Below, in pieces: positions 1-7,230 of a stretch of 18,033 bases of DNA (position 1 is the stretch's first letter; the number at the start of each line of letters is the position of its first letter). The translations under genes and the position numbers were made by a program. Source of the DNA: CAZZKJ01 sp964654695 (GTDB taxonomy: Bacteria; Krumholzibacteriota; Krumholzibacteriia; WVZY01); the NCBI GenBank assembly GCA_964654695.1, contig CAZZKJ010000048.1, forward strand, positions 1-18,033, read 5' to 3'. A model generated the notes under the pieces. That model was not told where the DNA came from and ran no database searches. It saw only the letters and a list, made by a program, of their open reading frames with translations.

Positions 1-1
1 G

Positions 2-1387
2 TACTTCAGAAAAATTGACGGCGATTTTCAAAACCCATCCTTTAGCGGATCGTCTCATGAGCTGGCAAGTGAAAAAATCGGTTATGAAGTCAAAGCCGAA
101 CTCGGTCCGATGCTTACTATGAAATCCGCAGGCTACAGGCACCAATTGGACAAAACGGGAGAAAGGCGGGGGAATATCAACGGTTTACTCGAATTCGCGG
201 AGGGAGGTATCAGCGCCGCCGCGGGCATCAGGTACGCTTCGGAAAGGAAGGATTCAATGGATACCGGCGGTGTCCTGGGTGTATTCGGAGTGGGAGCCGT
301 AAAGGGTCCGGCTGCGATAAAAACCGTATGGGAAAAAAACTTAGTCGAAAAAAGCGTCGATGATTATCCGGACAGACTGCGCACGTCTTTCAGCTTGGGT
401 TTTCTTCGAAAATACAAGGTTGTATTCAATCATGAATACTTGACCTCCGCATACAGAGGAGCAAGCCACCAGGCGCGCCTGGGCGTCGAATCAAAATTCA
501 ACAAGAACGGAAGCGTGTATGCGAAGTATTCTATGGATCGCACCGCCAGCAGCGAGCGTCTCGGCGCCGTGACGGGATTGAAACAGGGTTTTCAGCTTAA
601 TGCCGAGACGCAGGCTACTTTCGGCGTGGAGAATTATCACTCCCTGTCCCGAAGCAGCGAAAACTATTTAGCCGTAAAAACCGGGCTGAGCAAAATCAAG
701 AGACAATCCCGTATCCTTGAAGGCCAATACGAATTCAGACAGCAAGCCGGTTCAAACCGGCATTTTCTGCGGATGAACGGAGCGCGTCAATTTGCAGGAG
801 GTACGTCGGTTCTGTTGAAAAATATCGTTTCATACACATCCGGCATCGGAAACAGGGATGCTGTCAGTTTCAGCAGCAGGATTGTCATGGCGAAAAGGCC
901 GGAAGGATCGATGATAAAAGGACTGGTAATGCTTAAGAATATATATGAGAGGTACTCTCCCATCGATCCGGAAGCAATTACCTGGAAACTGGTTCTATCC
1001 GCGGATGTAAATGTTATTCCTGCCGCATGCTATGAAACGCGTTTCAAGTACGCTATAAAATATGTTGAAGATTACAGCATGGGAGTCTCTTCGAACGCCG
1101 CGACTCAACTCGTTCTAACCCAGTTTATATACCGTTTCATGCAGGTATGGGATACGGACGCATGGGTGAGGTTATTGCGCAAAACAAGGGGAAAAGCCGG
1201 AGTGGGAAGCGGCTTCGAAATTGGAAGAACATTCAGAAAATTTGTCAGAATAAGCGCGGGATACAGTATCAATGGATTCGAAGACAAGGATCTTGCCGAG
1301 AACGACGCCTGGCAAAAAGGATTCGGAGTTCGTATTCAACTAATTTTATCGGAATTGGTATTGAAGGATTTGGGGAACGGTTCCTGA
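2..1387 (+). CDS. C-terminal part of a large outer-membrane beta-barrel surface protein (5' truncated)
   Basis: The reading frame is open from the first bases of the window, so the start lies upstream; 461 residues are visible. There are no membrane helices. The sequence alternates polar and aromatic/hydrophobic residues with frequent Gly, Tyr and Phe, as expected for antiparallel beta strands. The end, around 'AGYSINGFEDKDLAEND' followed by a short terminal strand, resembles the last strands of C-terminal barrels found on very large repeat-containing surface proteins of uncultured diderm bacteria. The final 10 or so residues (ending LKDLGNGS) run past the expected last strand. The next gene, a lipoprotein, starts 94 bp downstream on the same strand, so the two are probably cotranscribed and may act together at the outer membrane. 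Seen: strand-rich composition and truncation. Inferred: outer-membrane location. No specific family is recognised with confidence and the substrate is unknown. Confidence 0.6.
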   Translation, partial: YFRKIDGDFQNPSFSGSSHELASEKIGYEVKAELGPMLTMKSAGYRHQLDKTGERRGNINGLLEFAEGGISAAAGIRYASERKDSMDTGGVLGVFGVGAVKGPAAIKTVWEKNLVEKSVDDYPDRLRTSFSLGFLRKYKVVFNHEYLTSAYRGASHQARLGVESKFNKNGSVYAKYSMDRTASSERLGAVTGLKQGFQLNAETQATFGVENYHSLSRSSENYLAVKTGLSKIKRQSRILEGQYEFRQQAGSNRHFLRMNGARQFAGGTSVLLKNIVSYTSGIGNRDAVSFSSRIVMAKRPEGSMIKGLVMLKNIYERYSPIDPEAITWKLVLSADVNVIPAACYETRFKYAIKYVEDYSMGVSSNAATQLVLTQFIYRFMQVWDTDAWVRLLRKTRGKAGVGSGFEIGRTFRKFVRISAGYSINGFEDKDLAENDAWQKGFGVRIQLILSELVLKDLGNGS

Positions 1388-1454
1388 TGACCGCTGTGGC
1401 GATCACAACAGGAAAACGTCCCGTGCAGACGAATGTTAAAAACTTGATAAGTAT

Positions 1455-1468
1455 TCGGCCACGGCCGA
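1455..1468. repeat. Short perfect inverted repeat ahead of the lipoprotein start
   Basis: TCGGCC and GGCCGA are separated by two bases. In RNA this could form a 5-bp stem with a 4-base loop ending 1 base before the AGGAG ribosome-binding site (1470-1474) of the gene at 1482. It is too short and lacks a T-tract, so it is not a terminator. It may affect translation or be chance. Confidence 0.3.
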
Positions 1469-1481
1469 CAGGAGCGGCATA

Positions 1482-3341
1482 ATGAAAATATTTCTCAAGG
1501 CGGCTATCTATCTTTTTCTCGGCATCGTTCTTATGCTGTGTTCCTCCTGCGTCGATTTGATTATCAACGGCGACGGCGCCGGACAAAACGGCCAATTGGG
1601 GACCGGAAACGGAGGTGCGGCATCCATTGACCTCGCCCCCGGCGGGTTTGCGATTTTTACCATCGATCTGACCACCGATGTTGCGGGCGGCGTAATGAGT
1701 TTGTCGTGGAACACGCCTCCGGGCTGGCTGGTTACGTTCGACGGAAAGAATTCGCCGGTAGCGAATTATCCTCCCGGAACTTATGATCTCAAGGTGACCG
1801 TGCCGCAGTCGGCGCTTCCGGGGCAGTACGATGTCATTCTGGATGCATGGATTGAAGGCATGGCTTTCAATTATGACAGCGTGCTGGGTCGAATCAACGT
1901 GATTGCAGGTGCGCCGCCCGCAAAGCCCGATCTGGTTATCGACGGATCAGGTCTTGGGGTGTTTGGTTCTCCGGGCTCCGGAGCCGGCGGTTTTTCACTG
2001 AGAACCGCCGATCCCGGCGTTTTATATTCTTCAACACTTCGCCTGGTAAACGCCGGGGCGGGCTCGGATTCGTTTTATGTGTGGTGGGAGCAGCCGCCCG
2101 GATGGCCGGCGGGGAGCATATTGATAAATGATGGCACGGCAGATCGCTTTTCACCATTTACGACATCCGTCCTGACAGCCGGATCCTTTATAGACTTCAC
2201 TGTCAAAGTTCAGGTGCCGCCCACAGCGCCGCCGGCTCTCTTTACCGCGCTGTTCAATACTTATGCGCGGAACTCTCCCCTGCAGGGCGAAAGCGTGCGC
2301 CTGGTTACGCAGACTTATGCGCTTATCCGCGGCGTCGTTTTTGATGACGTCGACCATGATGCCGTATTCTCGGCCGGCGACCGGGGAATTCCCGGGGTTA
2401 AGGTGAGCGATGCTCTATCTGCAGCGGTTGAAATCAGCGGGGGAGGCGGGGAGTTTGGTTTCATAATTCCGGGGGGAGCCTCGGCGTATATAATGGAGAA
2501 AAATCCATCCGGATTCATCTCTCTCAACCCGGACAGCGCCGGTCCGTTCGCAGTGCAGGCCGGAGATACCGTAGATATTTCTTTCGCAGACGTAGGTCCG
2601 ATAGACCTGTCTCCGGGCGCAGTGCTCTTGGGATTGGCCGGAAGTTACGTAGATTTTCCCCACTCGGTTACCGCCTCTACGAAAGGGCGCGTGACTGTAA
2701 GCGCCTTCAGTCCGTCCGGCGGTATAATAATGATCTTTTTGGATGCAAACGGAAGCGGCGGCTTTGACGGGACGGATCGACTGCTCCAACCCGCCGACGG
2801 TGACCTCGATCCCGAAACGGGCAGCGGCCGTCTCGATGTTCTGGTGAGGTTGTTTATCCCCGGGTCATCCCTCGCAGGGCAGACTTTGCCCGTTCTCGTG
2901 AATGCGGTTCAAGCCATAGAAGGTACGGCGCTGCTTTCGAACGCCGATGCCACCGATGCCGCGGTCGTTGCAGGCAGTTCCATAGGAAGATTGAAACTTA
3001 GCAAGAATACCGATAAGGCTTCCGCGGTTCCGGGGGATATCGTGACGTACTCAATTGATTTTTTCAATGAGGGAATCGATACGATTCAAAACGTGATAAT
3101 CTTTGATCCTGTATCCGAATTCGTCGACATGGTAACGGACGCGTTCGGCCCCGGCAAGGATCTGGAGCTGCAAATACCGGGCTCAGGAGCCAGGTATTTA
3201 ACTATGGACCCTCTGGACGGGGATGAGTGCGAGTACAGGATTTCTGAAAACCTGCTTCAGGTCACATTCTCCAAAGTAAGCCCTCTATTAATTTTACCCG
3301 GTGAAAAAGGTTCGATTGTTTACAAAGTGCGTGTGCAGTGA
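1482..3341 (+). CDS. Surface lipoprotein with CARDB/NEW3-like, SdrD-B-like and DUF11-like modules
   Basis: 619 residues. The N-terminus is a short basic stretch plus a hydrophobic segment ending in LCSSC, so Cys23 is the likely lipidated residue (the lipobox has Cys rather than Leu at -3, which is slightly non-standard). Residues about 40-145 and 155-280 look like two beta-sandwich modules of the CARDB/NEW3 kind, each with a 'PPGW' motif. About 281-380 ('VFDDVDHDAVFSAGDRGIPGVKV') resembles an SdrD-B/Cna-B-like fold. About 500-619 ('DKASAVPGDIVTYSIDFFNEG') is a DUF11-like repeat, a module common on long surface proteins. Start supported by AGGAG 7 bases upstream of ATG. The gene follows a barrel-protein end, so a cell-surface or adhesion role at the outer membrane is inferred. 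The actual ligand is unknown. Module assignments are by eye; the lipoprotein signal and beta-rich nature are the firm parts. Confidence 0.7.
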   Translation: MKIFLKAAIYLFLGIVLMLCSSCVDLIINGDGAGQNGQLGTGNGGAASIDLAPGGFAIFTIDLTTDVAGGVMSLSWNTPPGWLVTFDGKNSPVANYPPGTYDLKVTVPQSALPGQYDVILDAWIEGMAFNYDSVLGRINVIAGAPPAKPDLVIDGSGLGVFGSPGSGAGGFSLRTADPGVLYSSTLRLVNAGAGSDSFYVWWEQPPGWPAGSILINDGTADRFSPFTTSVLTAGSFIDFTVKVQVPPTAPPALFTALFNTYARNSPLQGESVRLVTQTYALIRGVVFDDVDHDAVFSAGDRGIPGVKVSDALSAAVEISGGGGEFGFIIPGGASAYIMEKNPSGFISLNPDSAGPFAVQAGDTVDISFADVGPIDLSPGAVLLGLAGSYVDFPHSVTASTKGRVTVSAFSPSGGIIMIFLDANGSGGFDGTDRLLQPADGDLDPETGSGRLDVLVRLFIPGSSLAGQTLPVLVNAVQAIEGTALLSNADATDAAVVAGSSIGRLKLSKNTDKASAVPGDIVTYSIDFFNEGIDTIQNVIIFDPVSEFVDMVTDAFGPGKDLELQIPGSGARYLTMDPLDGDECEYRISENLLQVTFSKVSPLLILPGEKGSIVYKVRVQ

Positions 3342-3388
3342 ATGTGAGTCTCCGTTTGGAGTTCCGGCCTGCCGCGGCTGCAATTCGT

Positions 3389-3417
3389 TTGCTTCCGCCC
3401 GTCTCATGGCGTATATT
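3389..3417 (+). promoter_or_regulatory. Probable sigma-70 promoter of mrp
   Basis: TTGCTT (-35, 3389-3394) and TATATT (-10, 3412-3417) are separated by exactly 17 bp. The -10 matches 5 of 6 consensus bases, the -35 only 3 of 6. The predicted start near 3424 leaves a leader of about 50 bases that contains an inverted repeat. Confidence 0.45.
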
Positions 3418-3432
3418 CAACTAATCCGGCGG

Positions 3433-3460
3433 AATTAATGATATTCGTATCCCATTAATT
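3433..3460. repeat. 8-bp perfect inverted repeat in the mrp leader
   Basis: AATTAATG (3433-3440) and CATTAATT (3453-3460) are perfect reverse complements around a 12-base spacer. The right arm abuts the Shine-Dalgarno-like GAAAGG (3461-3466) of mrp. It could be a dimeric repressor operator just downstream of the promoter, or an AT-rich leader hairpin. No known consensus is recognised. Confidence 0.4.
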
Positions 3461-3475
3461 GAAAGGTTTTTTAGA

Positions 3476-4567
3476 GTGCTCGCAAAGCAAACCATAATAG
3501 AGAAACTGGAGCAAATTGCCGATATAAAGACTGGCGGCACCATAGTAGCCAATAAGAGAATTTCGGAAATTATAATGGATGGGGCCAACATCAAATTGGT
3601 TCTGAATCTTCCCACGAAAGATCGCGCCGCGAAGAACCGGGTTGAAGATCAATGCCGGGAAGCTCTGCGGAAAGTGGAAGGCATAAGGGAAGTAATGATA
3701 ATCACTGAGGGTGCGGATACGCTTGAGACTGCTGCCGGTTCATCCGGGGCCGCCGGAGCTTCCGAAAAAAACCGTAATCCCTTCGATATGCAGGCCCCCA
3801 TTCCGGGCGTAAAAAATATTATCGCAGTGGCGAGCGGCAAGGGCGGTGTAGGCAAATCAACCGTATGCGTGAATCTTGCGCTGGCTCTGCAAAAGAAAGG
3901 CATGAAAGTCGGGCTCATGGACGCCGATATATATGGTCCAAGTCTCGGAGTACTTCTTGGTATAGACAGCAAACCCAAGCCCGGAACCGTTAAAGAGATA
4001 GCTCCCATAGTCAAGGATGGAATCAAGATCATGTCCCTGGCTTTTCTGACCGATTCCGGAACTCCTGTGATTTGGCGCGGACCTATCGTCATGGGCGTGG
4101 TAAAAAAGTTTCTTTGCGACGTCGAATGGGGAGAACTCGATTATCTCTTGATCGACCTTCCCCCGGGAACCGGCGACGCTCAGCTTACACTGGTTCAAAC
4201 TGTGCCCCTGACGGCAGCGGTAATAGTAACAACTCCCAGCAAACTTGCGCTGGTCGACGCAGAGAAAGGCTTGAGAATGTTCGTTCAGCTCAAGGTTCCC
4301 GTCCTCGGCATTATAGAGAATATGAGCGGTTTTATCTGCCCTCACTGCGGCAAGGCTACGGATGTTTTCGACAGCGGCGGCGGCAGGGCTATCAGCAGCA
4401 GGCTCGATGCGGCTTTTCTCGGCGAGATTCCGCTGGATGCCGGGGTCAGATCTTCCGGGGACGGTGGAAAGCCGATTGTCGCAGCGGATGCATCATCGCC
4501 CATAGCAGAGGCTTTTTTTGGGCTTGCGGATAACGTTATTGAGAATTGCCCGGTGCATCGGAACTGA
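3476..4567 (+). CDS. mrp: Mrp/ApbC/NBP35-family iron-sulfur cluster carrier ATPase
   Basis: 363 residues, the usual length of bacterial Mrp with an N-terminal MIP18/DUF59 domain. Residues about 5-80 form the MIP18-like domain. Residues 117-130 carry the deviant Walker A of the MinD/Mrp class, with two lysines in GKGGVGKS. 'MDADIYGPS' and 'LIDLPPGTGD' are the typical Mrp switch/Walker B motifs. 'CPHC' (Cys288, Cys291) is the pair that binds a bridging [4Fe-4S] cluster at the dimer interface. The family carries Fe-S clusters to apoproteins in the cytosol. The start is GTG at 3476 with GAAAGG 9 bases upstream. The NifU-domain scaffold gene follows 128 bp later on the same strand, which supports a joint Fe-S assembly role. 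All key residues are present, so the family call is near certain; client proteins are unknown, although the [4Fe-4S] activase at 16525 would be a fitting one. Confidence 0.95.
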   Translation: MLAKQTIIEKLEQIADIKTGGTIVANKRISEIIMDGANIKLVLNLPTKDRAAKNRVEDQCREALRKVEGIREVMIITEGADTLETAAGSSGAAGASEKNRNPFDMQAPIPGVKNIIAVASGKGGVGKSTVCVNLALALQKKGMKVGLMDADIYGPSLGVLLGIDSKPKPGTVKEIAPIVKDGIKIMSLAFLTDSGTPVIWRGPIVMGVVKKFLCDVEWGELDYLLIDLPPGTGDAQLTLVQTVPLTAAVIVTTPSKLALVDAEKGLRMFVQLKVPVLGIIENMSGFICPHCGKATDVFDSGGGRAISSRLDAAFLGEIPLDAGVRSSGDGGKPIVAADASSPIAEAFFGLADNVIENCPVHRN

Positions 4568-4580
4568 TGCATGTTAATTG

Positions 4581-4610
4581 TAGACTTCAGGCGTAATGAA
4601 GGATTATGAT
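4581..4610 (+). promoter_or_regulatory. Possible sigma-70 promoter for the NifU-domain gene
   Basis: TAGACT (4581-4586) and TATGAT (4605-4610) with an 18-bp spacer match 4/6 and 5/6 of the consensus hexamers. It lies in the mrp-nifU spacer, which is longer than a simple cotranscribed junction needs. Confidence 0.3.
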
Positions 4611-4611
4611 A

Positions 4612-4642
4612 AATATTCTTATGGTTTTCCTTTAAGAATGTT
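4612..4642. repeat. Inverted repeat in the mrp-nifU spacer
   Basis: AATATTCTTA (4612-4621) and TAAGAATGTT (4633-4642) are complementary over 10 positions with a single T:G pair, around an 11-base loop. No T-tract follows, so an intrinsic terminator is unlikely. It overlaps the predicted transcription start of the possible promoter at 4581-4610. An operator or an mRNA-processing hairpin is possible. Confidence 0.35.
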
Positions 4643-4695
4643 AATGACGGCCATTTTTCATAAGCCGAGGATTGTCTGAAATAGGAGGCAAGAAA

Positions 4696-4917
4696 ATGAG
4701 AGCCAAAGTAGAAGAGGTACTAAACGAAATCAGGCCCGCCCTCGAAGCGGACGGCGGGAACGTCGAATTGGTGGATATAGTTGACGGGGTTGTTCAACTC
4801 AGGCTTCTCGGCGCATGCGGCGGCTGTCCAATGTCCCAGATGACCCTGTCCCAGGGTATAGAAAAGGCCCTCAAGGAAAAAATTCCGGAGATTTCCCGCG
4901 TCGAAGCAGTTCTTTAA
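4696..4917 (+). CDS. NifU C-terminal-domain (Nfu-type) Fe-S scaffold protein
   Basis: 73 residues, consisting only of the NifU C-terminal (Nfu) domain. The N-terminus has the typical 'VEEVLNEIRPALEADGGNV' beginning, and the cluster-binding CGGCP motif supplies Cys41 and Cys44. The family assembles or carries [4Fe-4S] clusters in the cytosol. ATG at 4696 was chosen because a perfect AGGAGG (4683-4688) lies 7 bases upstream; an upstream in-frame TTG at 4672 would place this ribosome-binding site inside the gene. It follows mrp on the same strand, a frequent functional pairing. The downstream phosphatase gene starts 63 bp later and may share the transcript. Stand-alone Nfu domains of this size are common in anaerobic bacteria. 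Confidence 0.93.
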   Translation: MRAKVEEVLNEIRPALEADGGNVELVDIVDGVVQLRLLGACGGCPMSQMTLSQGIEKALKEKIPEISRVEAVL

Positions 4918-4980
4918 CGCGGCTTATTTAGAGTTTTATTGCACGATCCTTCTCACGAAACGAAAGAATCCACACCGCAT

Positions 4981-6735
4981 ATGGGTAATAAATCCAAGAA
5001 ACTCAAGGATATCGAGTTTCTAATCGAATCCAGCCGTATGCTGAATTCATCTTTGAAACTCGACGAAGTGCTCACCGTAATAATCAAGATCGTTAAAAAC
5101 GCTCTCGATGTTGAAGCAGTTTCCCTGCTCTTTCTCGATGATGAGAAAAAGAACCTGATTGTAGAGCTGGCCAGGGGGCGCAGGGATAAAGTGGTCAGGG
5201 GAATGCTGATTCCGTTGAACGAGGGCATAGCCGGATGGGTCGCCGCGCATAAAAAACCTCTCATAATCAACAATGTAAATAAAGACAGACGCTATTCCAG
5301 GGAATTAGAGAAGAAAATGGGACTAAAAACCAGATCGAGCATATGTATACCGTTGATGAGAAGGGGCAGGATGATCGGTGTGCTGGAAGGAGTGAACAGA
5401 CGGAATAAGAGCCATTTTACCATTAAGGACCTTCAAGTTTTCGAAGCGTTGGGAGATCATGTGGCGGCGGCAGTTGATAACGCCAGGCTCTATTCTCAAG
5501 TCAAAAAGAGAAACCTGGAAAGCCGCCTGCTTCAACAGGTGATGTCGGCGTTGGGCCGATCTTTATCGCTGGATGAAACCCTGGATAAGATTCTTACGGC
5601 ACTGGGAAAGATAGTCAAATATGATGCGGCCGCAATATTCGTGTTGGACAAGAAAGAAGGAATGATGGAAAGCGTTGCTTGCCGCAGTTATGATATTGCA
5701 GGCGAGGAAAAACTCAGGCTCAAGCTGGATGAGGGTCTGGTAGGATGGGCCAACGAGAATAAAGCCAGCATTATTGTCGGCAACTGCAAACTAGACTCCA
5801 GGTATGTCGATGCCAGGCCCCGTACCTGTTCGGAAATGGTTACGCCAATTTTGATAAGGAATAAAGTTGGCGGACTGCTCAATGTCGAAAATGATGATTT
5901 GAATGCTTATAATCAGGAAGATCTGCGGCTCCTGGAAACTTTTGCCGCTCAGGCCGCCGTTACGATTGAGAGGGCTAAGCTCTATGAAGAGCACCGTGAA
6001 AAGCGCGCGATCCAGAGGGAATTGAAGCTGGCAAGAACCATCCAGGAATTCTTCAGCCCGCGGCGGGATAAAAGAGCCGGAAGTTTTATCATAACCGGGC
6101 TGAATTATCCGGGTAGAACCGTAAGCGGGGATTACTATGACTTTTTCCCGCTTAAAAACGGCTCCATGGCTTTTGCCATAGCCGATGTAGCAGGTAAAGG
6201 TGTTCCCGCGTCTCTGATTATGTCGAGTTTCAGAGCTTCAATTCATGCCGCGGCGATCACGCTTGTAGGCGCCAGGGACATCGCACTGGCCGCCAATAGA
6301 ATCCTCTGCGAGACGGTCAGGCCACAGGATTTCGTTACCGGTTTCATAGGAGTATTATCCCCGGAAACCGGCGAGGTTACATACTGCAATGCCGGACACA
6401 ATCCCCCAATTCTGATGGCACCTGACGGCTCGCATCGTTTCCTGGAAATAGGTGGGCCCGTGCTGGGCGTCTTCGAAAAACCCCTTCTTCATGAGGGAAG
6501 GTTCAAAATCGACGACCAAGTCTTGTTCTGTTATACGGACGGACTGACTGAAGCCGCCGACAGCGGAGACGAGGAATTCGGCCAGGAAAGAGTCCTGCAC
6601 TCTCTTGATGAATATCTCAAACTGCCCGCCCGCAGCATATGCAGGTCTATCCATTCCAAACTGCTTGAATTTACAGGCACTACCGACTTGATGGATGACG
6701 TGACTTTTCTGGTTATCAAAAAATCGACCGGGTGA
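4981..6735 (+). CDS. GAF-GAF-PP2C serine phosphatase (RsbU/SpoIIE type)
   Basis: 584 residues from ATG 4981; an in-frame TTG at 4939 would add 14 residues, and neither has a strong ribosome-binding site. Two GAF sensor domains (about 15-170 and 185-335; both contain an 'EGI/LxGW' element) are joined by a helical linker ('ELKLARTIQEFFSP') to a PP2C/SpoIIE phosphatase domain (about 365-583). The phosphatase motifs are intact: SGDYYDFF (382-389), ADVAGKGVPASL (401-412), CNAGHNPP, GPVLG, YTDGLTEA and the final DDVT, which supply the metal-binding aspartates. There are no membrane segments, so it is cytosolic. Family members dephosphorylate anti-anti-sigma (STAS) proteins in partner switching or act in other stress and biofilm signalling. 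No kinase or STAS partner is encoded here, so the target is unknown. It sits directly upstream of the PNAG operon, which has its own promoter. Confidence 0.93.
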   Translation: MGNKSKKLKDIEFLIESSRMLNSSLKLDEVLTVIIKIVKNALDVEAVSLLFLDDEKKNLIVELARGRRDKVVRGMLIPLNEGIAGWVAAHKKPLIINNVNKDRRYSRELEKKMGLKTRSSICIPLMRRGRMIGVLEGVNRRNKSHFTIKDLQVFEALGDHVAAAVDNARLYSQVKKRNLESRLLQQVMSALGRSLSLDETLDKILTALGKIVKYDAAAIFVLDKKEGMMESVACRSYDIAGEEKLRLKLDEGLVGWANENKASIIVGNCKLDSRYVDARPRTCSEMVTPILIRNKVGGLLNVENDDLNAYNQEDLRLLETFAAQAAVTIERAKLYEEHREKRAIQRELKLARTIQEFFSPRRDKRAGSFIITGLNYPGRTVSGDYYDFFPLKNGSMAFAIADVAGKGVPASLIMSSFRASIHAAAITLVGARDIALAANRILCETVRPQDFVTGFIGVLSPETGEVTYCNAGHNPPILMAPDGSHRFLEIGGPVLGVFEKPLLHEGRFKIDDQVLFCYTDGLTEAADSGDEEFGQERVLHSLDEYLKLPARSICRSIHSKLLEFTGTTDLMDDVTFLVIKKSTG

Positions 6736-6792
6736 AGCCGCGCCCCTCTCCAGACCCATCTTTAACTTAATTCCTTTTATTATTTCCGGTTA

Positions 6793-6808
6793 TGGCATGC
6801 TCATTGCA
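6793..6808 (+). promoter_or_regulatory. Sigma-54 (RpoN) -24/-12 promoter of the PNAG-type operon
   Basis: The 16-mer TGGCATGCTCATTGCA fits the RpoN consensus TGGCAYR-N4-TTGCA at every defined position, with GG at 6794-6795 and GC at 6806-6807 and the required 10 bases between. Orientation is toward the operon, and the predicted start near 6819 gives a leader of about 46 bases before the first gene (6865). No convincing sigma-70 promoter was found in this 129-bp gap. A bacterial enhancer-binding protein would be needed; none is encoded in the window and no obvious upstream activator repeat is visible. Confidence 0.75.
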
Positions 6809-6864
6809 TTTAAAACCGTGCCGGGTGTGGTCTGTTCGCATAATTAATTGATTATAAATAGGAT

Positions 6865-7230
6865 ATGGCAAAAAAAATTTTGCACTCATTGTTGGGATTC
6901 GTTCTCTGGGGCGTCTTCCTTTACTACTGGTACCTGGTGGGGCGGCGGCCGTTGAACCGCCATACCACAATCGCGCTGTATGTAATAGGTATAATGGTCG
7001 CCGTAACGACCGTCCTCGTAATTTGGTGGATTATTCATAACATACGCCTTCATCGCAAATTGCAACGGCGCCGCTTGAGGCTGGATTCAAGCGAACCCAG
7101 AAGACGGGACTACGCGGGGAGGTGGCTGACGGTGGATGATAAATCTAATCTGACCAGGTCCGGATACATAGAAATTGAAACCCGAGAAAAAGAAAAAGTA
7201 TTTCATACTTTCAGGCGGGTACCGCGCTAA
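6865..7230 (+). CDS. PgaD-like small inner-membrane subunit of the PNAG synthase
   Basis: 121 residues with two membrane helices (about 7-25 and 34-58), then a strongly basic segment ('LHRKLQRRRLRL') and a soluble charged C-terminal half. This is the size and topology of PgaD (about 137 residues in E. coli), which binds the PgaC glycosyltransferase and, in enterobacteria, supports its activation by cyclic di-GMP. Sequence identity to PgaD is not obvious, so the call rests on topology and on position: its TAA stop overlaps the ATG of the pgaC-like gene by one base (TAATG), implying translational coupling. The start ATG has only an AGGA almost touching it, so initiation may be weak. First gene after the sigma-54 promoter. 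Alternative: an unrelated small membrane protein. Confidence 0.65.
   Translation: MAKKILHSLLGFVLWGVFLYYWYLVGRRPLNRHTTIALYVIGIMVAVTTVLVIWWIIHNIRLHRKLQRRRLRLDSSEPRRRDYAGRWLTVDDKSNLTRSGYIEIETREKEKVFHTFRRVPR

Noticed and set aside
3857..4345. 162-residue minus-strand open frame opposite mrp
   Set aside because: It is entirely antisense to strongly conserved mrp motifs and shows no domain or start signals.
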